From Nostoc sp. UHCC 0302 (GTDB lineage: Bacteria > Cyanobacteriota > Cyanobacteriia > Cyanobacteriales > Nostocaceae): 64,000 nt of DNA. The stretch spans positions 3,598,501 to 3,662,500 of the forward strand of contig NZ_CP151099.1 of the NCBI RefSeq assembly GCF_038096175.1. The letters run 5' to 3'. Each line of letters starts with the position of its first letter. The first letter of the stretch is position 1. The notes under the pieces were generated by a model. That model was not told the DNA's origin. It worked only from the letters and a program-made list of their open reading frames with translations, and searched no databases. Of this stretch, positions 1-9,600 are shown one piece after another. The translations under genes and the position numbers were made by a program.

Positions 1-387
1 TATGACAATTTGCCTTTAATTGAGTGTTATCCTCGACAACTCAATCAAGTATTCATGCAAATTTTAGTCAATGCTATAGATGCCGTTGAATTAAATCAAG
101 AGCAGTCAGATAAAAAGATTATTATTCAAACTAAGAACCTTAAAAATCATGTGATGATAAAAGTTGTTGATAATGGTATAGGTATAGATAATCAAAATAT
201 TTCTCGATTATTCGAGCCTTTTTTCACTACGAAATCTATTGGCAAAGGTATAGGTTTAGGTTTAACCGTTTGCTATCAGATTATCCAAAAACATCAAGGA
301 AATATTCAAGTTGTTTCGCAACCAAATAGGGAAACAGAAGTCATTATTCAATTACCATACTTGCTCCCCAACAATTCGAGGCAATAA
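1..387 (+). CDS. Sensor histidine kinase, C-terminal ATPase part (cut by window start)
   Basis: The reading frame is open from the first base, so this is the 3' end of a gene that begins outside the window. The visible part is the HATPase_c domain of a histidine kinase. It has the N-box (NQVFMQILVNAIDAVE), the G1 box (DNGIGID), an F-box (EPFFTTK) and the G2 box (GKGIGLGLTVCYQII), all intact. The same C-terminal layout recurs at 5846-6413, 6604-10053 and 36582-39729, so it belongs to a kinase family expanded in this genome. The input domain cannot be seen. The chain ends normally about 20 residues after the last strand. Confidence 0.85.
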   Translation, partial: YDNLPLIECYPRQLNQVFMQILVNAIDAVELNQEQSDKKIIIQTKNLKNHVMIKVVDNGIGIDNQNISRLFEPFFTTKSIGKGIGLGLTVCYQIIQKHQGNIQVVSQPNRETEVIIQLPYLLPNNSRQ

Positions 388-498
388 AGTTCTACACTGT
401 TTGAGGAAAAATGCTTTAGACTTGTCCGAAATATTAACTTAGGAAAAGAAAAATGGTAAAACGTTAAATTGAGCGTATACCATTTTTCAGAATTAGTT

Positions 499-1392
499 AT
501 GGTTTTTGATTATATTGATAAATATCCACACCGGACAAAACAAATTTTAGGAATTAGTTACGAACAACTCCAATCACTGTTAAAATGCGCACAAAAGCGA
601 CATCAAGAAATCAAAGTGAAACAGTAGAGTCAAAAAATTAGAATAAATGCATCAGGAGGAGGTCGCCCTACAAAGTTGTCAACGAGCGAGCAAGTCTGTT
701 TATACTTGTTTTATCTAAGACAGATACCAACATTTCAAGTATTAGGAATGTTGTTTGGTGTTTCCAAAACGGAAGCTAATGATACATTTCATGACTGGAT
801 ACCAATCTTGCGAGATATCTTACTCTCCAGTTTATTAGAACAAGTCTCAAAAAATGAAAGTGATTTACTATTTGTTCAAGAAGTGCTAACTAATTTTAGG
901 CTATTGGTAGACAGTCTGGAACAGCCAATATATAGGCATTCTGATCATAAAGAAGAACAAAAATATTTTTCCGTTAAGAAAAGACAACATGCTTTGAAAA
1001 GCCAAATGATTGGGATGCCAGAAGGAAAAGATATTGTGGAGGTGGAAGTAGGTGTTCCTGGGCCAACAGCAAATATAAAATTGTTTCGTCAATCTCAAAA
1101 TAAATTTGATAAATCTCAACCATTTTCAGGTGATAAAGGTTTTCAAGGTGGCGAAAACATTACTACTCCTCATAAGAGAAAACCAAAACGAGAATTAACG
1201 CAACAGCAAAAAGATGATAATATTGCTTTATCTAGTAATCGGATATTCATCGAGCATTTGATACGCTTGCTCAAAATATTCCGCATATCCTCGCAAAGGT
1301 TTCGCTTAAAACTTGATACTTGTGAGCAGATTATTTTAACAGTCTGTGGGTTAGTTAGATTAAGAATTGGTAGCTTGATTCTGCCAATGTAG
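499..1392 (+). pseudogene. IS5-type DDE transposase, interrupted by a stop codon
   Basis: The frame starting at ATG 499 gives a helix-turn-helix N-terminus (MVFDYIDKYPHRTKQI...) and stays in phase with the downstream 238-residue open frame. An in-frame TAG at 625-627 separates them. The C-terminal part looks like a DDE_Tnp_4 (HARBI1-like) catalytic domain: first acidic residue in VDSLEQP, second in GDKGFQG, and the Glu in IEHLIRLLK. The enzyme would cut and paste its own element but is not expressed full length unless the TAG is read through. I could not find matching terminal inverted repeats on both sides, so the element boundaries are not called. Confidence 0.75.
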
Positions 1393-1900
1393 CTAGTAGC
1401 AATAATCTTAAATTTTTAAAAATTAGGAGTTTATATTTATGCCTCTAAACTAACAGTAACTATCTCAAACCCTAATAAATACGTTTTTACGCAAATATCA
1501 AAGCTTGGTCTCAAAGCTTTGAACAGTCTGGCTTTGGAGTTTTCGGGCAAGTCTTTTGGTTGAACATTGAAGCAAGGCGATTAACAGTTCATAGCGCAAT
1601 GGGTGTTGAAGGTAAGTCCAAGAGCTAATCATCCATAATGCCCAAATTGGTCGTTGCTTCGGGTTAACAAGTGAAGGCTTTAGCTACGCCAAAACTGACA
1701 GCTACTGCCTCGAAACAGAGAAAAAGTTCGCTTGGTTTTGGCTTGAGTATCCAACTTTTCGATTATTCCGTAAGTATTTATACTTAAATTTTTCCGCTTC
1801 TCAACCCTTACTTGCTTGATGCGGAGTATGTGACATACTCTGCTGTAAAAATATATTTACTGCTTTTTCAGGCGATCGCATATAGCTTAATCTAAAAAAT
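1393..1900. other. Intergenic stretch, no gene seen
   Basis: No frame of recognisable protein character is visible on either strand. Short inverted repeats occur, for example CAAAGCTT...AAGCTTTG near 1500-1525. The stretch lies between two decayed mobile genes and probably contains unrecognisable transposon debris. Confidence 0.5.
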
Positions 1901-2137
1901 TTATATACTTTTGACTAAACTATTTAAAGCTGTCTTAGCTACTAATTCCGCTCTAGAACTAGTAATTTTTTGGTAGCGTAAGGTAGTTTGGATATTTTCA
2001 TGTCCCATCAGCGCTCTTAGCTCTTCAATTGCCATCAGACCAACCCGTTCGGTAGCAAATGTATGGCGGAAGTCATGTAATCGAGTTTCCTTAAGTTCTT
2101 CATGTTGATCTACTACTTTCCTCCAGCCTGCATTCAC
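1901..2137 (-). pseudogene. Tyrosine recombinase / phage-type integrase, C-terminal fragment
   Basis: About 78 residues are visible, and the frame stays open for roughly a dozen more codons upstream. The fragment contains the catalytic end of a tyrosine recombinase: HDFRHTFAT (the HxxR box with its Arg), GHENIQTTLRYQKI (the conserved His/Trp position and the nucleophilic Tyr). The N-terminal core-binding domain and first catalytic Arg are missing. Such enzymes integrate phages and genomic islands, so this is probably the scar of an integrated element. It lies in a cluster of other broken mobile genes. Confidence 0.75.
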
Positions 2138-2265
2138 TGTTCTGTACGAGACTGGGGTTACAACTTTACTCGTCGCGTGCTGGGCAGTGAATAGTGCTGT
2201 ACTATTTTTATGAAGATAATATTAAAGGCATTGCATAATAGAGGGATGAATTGAGGTCATCTACT

Positions 2266-2994
2266 GTGCAATGTCCATACTGTGAGTCTACGCAAATCCA
2301 GAAGAATGGAAAAAGAAAAGGTAAACAAAATCACATTTGTACTGACTGCAACGTGCGTTCCGCCCCGCTTCGCTAACGCCAATTTATCGATGTGTATGAT
2401 CCCCCAAAGGGATATTCTGAAGAACTGAAACAAGAATGCCTAAAAATGTACCTTAACGGTATGGGTTTTAGAGCAATTGAACGGGTTAAAGGCGTTCATC
2501 ATACTACTATAATTTATTGGGTTAAACAATTAGGGGAAAAGCTTCCAGATGTACCAAAGGAAGAGGCTATTCCAGAGGTTGGAGAATTGGATGAGTTGGA
2601 AACATTTATAAGTTCAAAAAAAACAAAATTTGGCTGTGGACAGCAGTAAATCACTTTAGTCAAGGCATTTTAGCCTGGGTTTTAGGGAACCGTAGTGCTG
2701 AAACATTTAAACCATTGTGGGAAATTGTTAAACAATGGAAAAGTTATTTTTATGTGACAGATGGTGAGACAGCCCTGCAAGAAGGTTTCCTTCTGTAGGG
2801 GACTGCGAACCCGAAGGGCTGGAAAGTTTATCCCTGATGGAGACCAAATAGTTAGTAAAACATACATGACGCGAGTTGAAAACGAAAATACCAGATTACG
2901 TCATTATCTTGCACGTCTTCACCGAAAGACTTTGTGTTATTCTAAATCAGAAAAAATGCTGAGGTACTCAATTAAATTATTACTACATTATTGA
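2266..2994 (+). pseudogene. IS1-family transposase (InsA-InsB), interrupted by repeat insertions
   Basis: GTG 2266 opens an InsA-like zinc ribbon (CPYC...CTDC) followed by a helix-turn-helix (GYSEELKQECLKMYL...HHTTIIYWVKQLG). The InsB-like part ends in the typical RLHRKTLCYSKSEKML. Three lesions are visible. A 24-nt palindromic repeat at about 2353-2376 adds seven codons and a TAA. A frame change follows an A8C run near 2620; IS1 uses programmed frameshifting at such runs, so this one may be natural. A second repeat of about 55 nt at roughly 2764-2820 replaces the start of the segment leading into KFIPDGDQ. The element is not functional as it stands. Confidence 0.8.
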
Positions 2995-3030
2995 AAGTAT
3001 AAAACTGTACCCGCATAAATCTATTCATCC

Positions 3031-3080
3031 TTTCATTCAGCAACGCCCGCTGGAATTTCATTCAGCAACGCCCGCTGGAA
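3031..3080. repeat. Perfect 25-bp tandem duplication
   Basis: Bases 3031-3055 and 3056-3080 are identical copies of a 25-bp unit beginning TTTCATTCAGCAACGCCCGC. The duplication abuts the start of the next remnant frame and probably reflects slippage or repair at a junction between two unrelated DNA segments. Confidence 0.9.
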
Positions 3081-3278
3081 GTCCCTTATCTGACAATTCC
3101 CCAAATTGCTACAGCTTTGTCAGTTCCACCATATTGGATTTATGATTGCATTCATAAGGGCGCGATCGCTATTAGCCAAGATGAGGCAACAGAGCTTTAT
3201 CTTTTCCCAGACTTACCTGAGACATTGAAGCAACTCCAAAAGCTCAAGGTTGGAGAAATCTGCAACTTACGTTTTTGA
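3075..3278 (+). pseudogene. Unassigned C-terminal fragment with HTH-like character
   Basis: An open frame without a start gives about 67 residues, beginning LEVPYLTIPQIATAL and ending VGEICNLRF before TGA. The text resembles the small DNA-binding tail seen on some cyanobacterial recombinase or transposase-associated proteins, but I cannot name the family. It stops about 15 bases before the dinB fragment begins. Treat it as a remnant of unknown parentage. Confidence 0.35.
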
Positions 3279-3293
3279 TAGGAGTATCAAGAT

Positions 3294-3632
3294 GCCCAAT
3301 CAAAGCAGAATATCACCTACGCTTCTACTATCGCAAGACACATCAAAACTGCAATTTTCCAGGAAACGAAGTTAACGGCAACCGCAGGTGTGTCGATTAA
3401 CAAGTTTCTAGCAAAAATGGCATCAGGTCAAAATAAACCCAACGGACTGACGGTGATTTTACCGGAGCAAGCAATCGCATTTGTAGAGCAGATGCCAATT
3501 GAAAAGTTTCACGGGATTGGCGAGGTGACAGCAGCTAAAATGCACTCACTGGGGATTCATAGTGGCGCAGATTTGAAAGGGCGATCGCTGTTGGAGTTAA
3601 CACACCACTTTGGTAAAGCAGGTGTTCGTTAG
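3294..3632 (+). pseudogene. dinB: DNA polymerase IV (Y-family), internal fragment
   Basis: The frame encodes part of a Y-family translesion polymerase: KQNITYASTIARHIK, then GVSINKFLAKMASGQNKPNG, which is the conserved substrate-binding segment, then the helix-hairpin-helix thumb (IEKFHGIGEVTAAKMHSLGI). The N-terminal catalytic palm with its Asp residues is missing, and the little-finger domain is lost after about 113 residues. A short internal GTG start exists at 3390, but the reading is clearly a fragment of a protein of about 350 residues. Confidence 0.85.
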
Positions 3633-3671
3633 AGCTAATTACTTTAGTTAGATGTATAACTTAATGCTAGC

Positions 3672-3941
3672 TTACCCGCAGAAGTCATCCACCCGAATAT
3701 CGCGCCACACATCAGACACTTGCCAGCCAGAGTTGCCCACAGAGCGCAGAGGACGATATTCGGGGATGTATGCAGATTCAGGTACTTCGATGTATGCGGG
3801 TGGTGTGGGTTCTTCAACTACTGGTTCTAACTCAGCTTGGGGTTGAACAATTTCGTTTTCTGGCGGCGGGATTACTTCTGTTCTTTTACGAACTGGTTTT
3901 TCAATCTTTTTGATGAGTCGGCGCATTTCTATAGGATTCAT
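3672..3941 (-). CDS. Hypothetical Pro/Glu-rich protein
   Basis: From the internal Met at 3941 (MNPIEMRRLIKKIEK...) the frame gives about 89 residues; an upstream start at 4007 is also possible. The middle is rich in Pro and Glu (EVIPPPENEIVQPQ, VEEPTPPAYIEVPES), and the C-terminus ends in a more ordinary WQVSDVWRDIRVDDFCG. I do not recognise the family. Composition argues for a disordered linker-like protein. Whether it is expressed is uncertain. Confidence 0.4.
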   Translation of the reverse strand: MNPIEMRRLIKKIEKPVRKRTEVIPPPENEIVQPQAELEPVVEEPTPPAYIEVPESAYIPEYRPLRSVGNSGWQVSDVWRDIRVDDFCG

Positions 3942-4195
3942 TCGGGTTACACAGAGTAGGGTAGGATATCCCAGAATACAGTAAGTTAGAACCAAATCTT
4001 CGCACATCTTGCCGTTTGTTGTATGGGTGCAGATTGCTTTGAGGGGGAAGAGGTCAAACCTTGTAAAAGTACTTAGAAATTACGGGGATGAATTAAATAT
4101 TCGGTATATTCTCGAACTTACAATTGAGTTTGAGGTGATTACGATGTAATGAAATATATATCACTTATCACATAAAGTAGTAGGAAATGAGCTAA

Positions 4196-4444
4196 ATGTC
4201 CATCAAAAAACCTTTGATAATCAACCAACCAGAAGTTGGCAAGCTCATCCGAGAACTCCGTATTTGTACTGGATTAACACAGGAAAAATTTGCAGCATCA
4301 TTGGGTGTTACTTATCCCACGGCAAACCGATGGGAAAATGGACACGCCAGACCGTCGCCGCTGGCAATGCAAAAGATTGAAACTCTGTTGCAGAAGTTAG
4401 ATGATCAAGGGCAAAAGCTGTTGGCAAAGTATTTACGTAATTAG
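4196..4444 (+). CDS. XRE-family helix-turn-helix regulator
   Basis: This 82-residue protein is essentially one Cro/C1-type DNA-binding domain (residues about 12-70). The HTH reads LTQEKFAASLGVTYPTANRWENG, with the typical Q at the start of helix 2 and the WE-N-G turn. It has no second domain, so it is a minimal repressor or an antitoxin-like regulator. It is not adjacent to a recognisable toxin; the next gene starts 234 bases later. A hairpin at 4501-4534 probably ends its transcript. Confidence 0.8.
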   Translation: MSIKKPLIINQPEVGKLIRELRICTGLTQEKFAASLGVTYPTANRWENGHARPSPLAMQKIETLLQKLDDQGQKLLAKYLRN

Positions 4445-4500
4445 TTATCAGCTAGAACCAAACAAGTTCTTTAGACAATTAATGTTGACTTAAGATTTAT

Positions 4501-4534
4501 ACTGCGATCGCTACCTTGATGTAGCAATCGCAGT
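4501..4534 (+). terminator. Hairpin terminator after the XRE gene
   Basis: ACTGCGATCGCTAC and GTAGCAATCGCAGT form a 14-bp stem with one mismatch around a 6-base loop, followed directly by TTTTAATA. One arm contains a HIP1 octamer. The position, about 57 bases after the XRE stop, fits a Rho-independent terminator. Confidence 0.65.
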
Positions 4535-4677
4535 TTTAATATACTATTTTTAAAAGTATTAAAAAGCGAAAACCTTTGGGAGGATTCTTTGTTAGAGAAA
4601 AGTATAACGGGAAGAAGGCTTGTTGTTATTTTGATTTCAAATGTAATTATTAAGTGTGCAGAACTTTCACGCGACTC

Positions 4678-5700
4678 ATGTCAGCCATAAACCTATTTCC
4701 TGTTTTTAAGCAAACTCCTGTAATTCTAGTAGTTGATAACGACAAGACTATGCGAGTGCTACTGCGTAAAATTATGGAAGATGAAGGTTATGGAGTAATT
4801 GAAGTTTCTGATGGTCAACAGTGCTTAGCTGCTTATGAAAGCGTCAAACCCGATATCGTTTTGCTTGATGCTATCATGCCTGTAATGGATGGTTTTACCT
4901 GTTGTGAGCAGTTGGTTAAAGTTGCTAAAAATGATTTGATATCAGGACTAAAAAATTTTGATATTGGCTTGACTATGGGTAATACTATGATTTCCAAGCT
5001 ATGGGAATATACACCAATATTAATGATTACTAGCTTAGATGACGAAGATTCAGTAAATCGTGCTTTTGATGTAGGAGCAACGGATTATATTACAAAGCCA
5101 ATTGAACCAATGATATTGCGTTGGCGATTGCGGCAACTGCTCAAACAAATACAAGTCCACAAACAATTACAAGCAGCCAACCAAACTTTGCACCAATTAG
5201 CTAATGTGGATAGTTTAACAGGTTTGGCTAATCGCCGCTGCTTCGATAATTATCTCAACACTCAGTGGATTAATTTAGCGCAGGAGGAATCACCTCTGTC
5301 GTTGATTTTATGCGACATCGACTTTTTTAAAAATTATAATGATAAATATGGTCATCCTCTGGGAGATAGCTGCTTGCAAAAGGTAGCCACTGCCTTAAAA
5401 TATCTTGCCCAAAAGCCTCAAGATTTAGCAGCGCGTTATGGCGGAGAAGAGTTTGCTGTAATTATGCCGAATACTGATAACACTGGTGCAGTTCATGTTG
5501 GCAAAAGTCTGCAAGCTCAAGTTAGAGATTTACAAATTATCCATGACGGGTCTGCCATAAATCAATATGTCACTTTGAGTATGGGAGTGGCAACTATTAT
5601 GCCGATTTGGGAGTCCTCAGCTTTAGATTTGATTACAATGGCAGATAAGGCACTTTACCAAGCCAAATCAGCAGGACGTAATTGCATGGTTTCAAATTAG
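4678..5700 (+). CDS. Receiver-GGDEF response regulator (diguanylate cyclase)
   Basis: The protein is about 340 residues from ATG 4678; an upstream GTG at 4654 is possible. An N-terminal receiver domain carries the phospho-acceptor Asp (about residue 64 in LLDAIMPVMDG) and a conserved Lys in TKPIEPM. A coiled connector (LKQIQVHKQLQAANQTL) leads to a GGDEF domain whose active site is GGEEF at about residue 255, so cyclic di-GMP synthesis is expected. The inhibitory I-site RxxD is replaced by KPQD, so product feedback is probably weak. The receiver has an extra segment of about 25 residues (GLKNFDIGLTMGN...) before its fourth strand. The sensor that would phosphorylate it may be one of the nearby kinases. 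Confidence 0.88.
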   Translation: MSAINLFPVFKQTPVILVVDNDKTMRVLLRKIMEDEGYGVIEVSDGQQCLAAYESVKPDIVLLDAIMPVMDGFTCCEQLVKVAKNDLISGLKNFDIGLTMGNTMISKLWEYTPILMITSLDDEDSVNRAFDVGATDYITKPIEPMILRWRLRQLLKQIQVHKQLQAANQTLHQLANVDSLTGLANRRCFDNYLNTQWINLAQEESPLSLILCDIDFFKNYNDKYGHPLGDSCLQKVATALKYLAQKPQDLAARYGGEEFAVIMPNTDNTGAVHVGKSLQAQVRDLQIIHDGSAINQYVTLSMGVATIMPIWESSALDLITMADKALYQAKSAGRNCMVSN

Positions 5701-5845
5701 CATAGGCAATGCTGATAGATTTTTTTGTATATATTAATGTCAATAAATAAGCAACAATTTAAGCTCTGCATAATTTTTGTGAATAGATAAAGTATATATA
5801 TAAAGCTCTTAAAATTATTGCTCAAGTAATTTTTTAATCATCCCC

Positions 5846-6413
5846 TTACGGAATTTTTCCAGATTAGATGAAGCGGAGATCAAAAGAGTGGATATTCATG
5901 AAGGGATTAATAGTACTCTGCTAACTTTAGGAAATCAATTAAGAGGCGAAGGGGAATATCCAAATATTGAAGTTATTAAAGAATATGGGGATATACCTCA
6001 AATCGATTGTTACCCTGGGCAACTTAATCAGGTATTTCTGAATATTCTGACTAATGCGATTGATACTCTGAGAGAGTCAATAGTCGGTTGCCTAATACCA
6101 GAAATTAATATTAGAACAAATGGAATTCCCCAAACGAAAAATAACAATCCCCAAATCCGCATTGCTACTGAAATGTTAGATAGTGATCAAGTAATGATTC
6201 GAGTTATTGATAATGGTTGTGGAATGACAGAAAAGGAAAAAAATCTTTGACCCCTTCTTTACAACTAAACCTGTTGGTTCAGGTACAGGTTTAGGAATGT
6301 CAATTTGCTATCAAATTATAGACAAGCAGGGCGGTCAGTTGAAGTGCATTACACAACCGCTTCAAGGCACAGAGTTGCAAATCCTGATTCCGATTAGGAT
6401 TAAATTCTATTGA
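5846..6413 (+). pseudogene. Sensor histidine kinase, decayed C-terminal fragment
   Basis: The frame begins without a start at LRNFSRLDEAEIKRVDIHEGIN, which is the end of a dimerisation region, and continues into a HATPase_c domain with an N-box (NQVFLNILTNAIDTL) and G1 box (DNGCGM). At an A7 run near 6237-6243 the frame slips by one base. The F-box and G2 box (DPFFTTKPVG, GTGLGMSICYQII) continue in the other frame to TGA 6413. Everything upstream of the last part of the HisKA region is absent. The text closely parallels the C-terminus of the intact kinase that follows, so it is likely a broken paralogue. Confidence 0.85.
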
Positions 6414-6603
6414 CAGTACATCTCCTTGGTGGATTAAAGATTTTATTTTAAGGCAAGTGCCTTATGAGAATCCATTGAGAGGGACTTTGTTTTTGGCTGC
6501 GACAAATGTCCGTATTTTTACTATTACCTTAGCAGTAATTAAATACCAATATATCAAGTATACAAATTATCAGAATACTCAACTTTTTAATAAAATCAAA
6601 TAT

Positions 6604-9600
6604 ATGGGATCGCAATCAAACCAAGAGAGTCAAACTCCAGAAATTTTATTACACCGCATTGCGAGTCGTATCCGGCAATCCTTAGAATTAAAAGAAATTT
6701 TGTCGGCGACAGTTGCAGAAGTACGCTCGTTTCTAGAAACGGATCGCGTCAAAATTTACCAGTTTCAAAGTGATGGTCATGGTTTAGTTATTGCTGAATC
6801 GATTCAGTCAGGTCGGTTACCGCCTCTTGTGGGGTTAAATTTCCCCGCAGATGATATTCCCCCCTATGCTCGTGAACTGTTTATTCGCTCACGCCAGCGA
6901 TGTATCGTTGATCTGACAACACACGAAATAGGTATCAGTCCTCTCGATTGCCCAGAAACAGGCGAACTATTAGACCAGCAAGATATTCGCTATCGTCCCG
7001 TAGATCCTTGTCATGTAGAATATTTGACAGCAATGGGCGTCAAGTCTTCAGTTGTGGTGCCAATTGTTTTAAAAGGCAAGGAAACAGGGAAAGATTCATT
7101 ACCTTCTCTAGAACAATCATCTCAATTATGGGGACTATTGGTATCTCACCATTCAGAATCACGAGTGGTGACAGAACAGGAATTACTATTAATTCAGTCA
7201 GTGGTCGATCAGCTGGCGATTGCCATATCGCAATCGATTTTGCTCAGCCAAGTGCGAGAGCAAGCCCGTCAAGAAGCGGTTATTAATCAAGTAACCGAAC
7301 AGCTACATACTACACCGACTGTGCAACTGCAAGTAGCCCTTGAAGAAACAGTAGCTGCTTTTCAAGGCTGTGGAGGACGGCTCTACTTGCTGCCCGATGG
7401 CGAACAAAGGTTAGAAATTTACACCTGTGGGATGCAGCCTAGTCAACTTGATATCGAACAAAATAGACCGATTGAGGAGCATCGCTTGTGGCAGAAATAT
7501 CTCTTTGCCGCTGTCTTACCTTCTCTGACTACAGAAAAATCCAATGCCAAACCCTGGTCAGTCAACTGGATGAGAGCTGTTTACGCTTTGACTCCTCCAC
7601 TTAATGAACTCAATTGTGAGTCGAATTTGTGGGCGATCGCGGATCTTTATAAAGAACCTTTATTGCGCTCGCTGGCTCCTAGCTTCCAAGCAACACAAAT
7701 TCGGGGCTTGTTGATTGTACCGCTACAGCATGGGGCGACGATTGTTGGCTGTTTAACTATTTTCCGAGATGAGGTGGATATTGAAACTATTTGGGCAGGC
7801 TGTGTTGATACCGATTCTCGTCAACTGATGCCACGTCAGTCCTTTGCAGCATGGCGCGAACTTAAAACTGGGCAAGCACAACAGTGGGCAGAATCGGAAG
7901 TGAAGCTGGCACAAGCATTAGGCGAACGCTTTGCAACAGCAATCAAGCAGTATAGACTTTACGCACAAGTGCAGCTACTGAATACAAGTCTAGAGCAACA
8001 AGTGCGCGACCGCACCGCTGAGCTGCAACAGACCAATACAGATTTGCAATGCTCGACTATTGAGCTACAGCGCTCAGTAGAACGGCAGCAAGCGCTAGCG
8101 AGGATCATTGCTAATATCCGACAGTCACTCGACGTTAGCACTATTTTCCAAACCACGACTGAGGAAGTTTGCCAATTGCTCAAGAGCGATCGCGTAACAG
8201 TTTATCGTTTCAATGCCGACTGGGGAGGAGAATTTGTCAGTGATTATGAATCTGCAAATCCCCGATGGCAGAGAAATGTCAAACTGGGAGTAGGCATGGT
8301 GTGGAACGATACATACTTACAACAAACGCAAGGCGGACGCTATCGCAATAATGAAACTTTTGTAATTGATGATATCTATAGCATTGGATTTACCCAATGC
8401 CACCTTGATATACTTGAACAATTTCATATCAAAGCCTTGATGATAGTGCCAATTTTTGTTGGGCAACAACTATGGGGTTTATTCGGAACATATCAACATT
8501 CAAGCCCTCGGCATTGGCAAGCTTTAGAAGTCGAGTTTTTTACGCAAATAGCAACTCAGCTGGGAGTGGCGTTGCAACAAGCGGAGTACGTAGAACAAGT
8601 TCAAGCGCAAACCAGACAATTAGCGCTTGTAGCAGAGCAACAACAAACTTTAGCCACTGTAATCACCAAAGTTCGAGAATCACTCGACTTGAACGCGATT
8701 TTTGAAACTACGACCCAACAACTGCGCCAAGTACTCAATGCAGATCGTGTTGTGGTCTTTCGTTTCTATTCGGAATCGAACTATGGCGGTGGGGAAGTGA
8801 TTGCAGAAGATGTAGCGTCGTGTTTTCCCTCGACCTTAACGGTAAAGGTGTATGATCGTTGCTTGGGTGAGGAGTATAGTCAGAAATTCAGCCAAGGCTA
8901 CATTCATGCAGTCACTGATATTTATAACAGCGAGTTAGACGATTGTTATGTTTCGATGCTGTCTCGCTTCCAAGTTAGAGCGAACTTAGTAGTTCCCATG
9001 AGCAAGCAAGGGCAACTATGGGGTTTACTGTGTATTCATCAATGCCAAATATCACGCGAGTGGCAAGAGTCTGAAATCGAATTTGTCAGCCAAATTGCTT
9101 CTCAGTTAGGAGTTGCTGTACAACACGCGGTACTGCTCAACCAGACACAGCAGCAAGCCAAGCAACTTTCCGAAGCGCTTGAGCATTTGCAGCAAACTCA
9201 AGCTCATCTGATTCACAGCGAAAAGATGTCGAGTTTAGGATTACTAGTAGCAGGGGTTGCTCATGAAATAAACAATCCAGTCAGCTTTATCTATGGCAAT
9301 ATCACTCATATTCATGAATATACGCAAAATTTGATAGAGATGCTTATTCTTTATCAACAGGTATATCCGGAACCGAATCTGCAAATTCAACAACAGGCAA
9401 AATTGTCAGATTTAGAATTCATCGCTGAAGATTTGCCTAAGCTGTTTTCTTCGCTGAAAGTAGGTACTGAACGAATTAGTGAAATTGTTCTTTCGTTGCG
9501 AAATTTCTCTCGTCTCGACCAAGCCCAGGTTAAACCTGTGGATCTCAGGGAGGGACTCGATAGTACCTTATTAATATTGCAGCATCGCTTGAAGGCTAAT

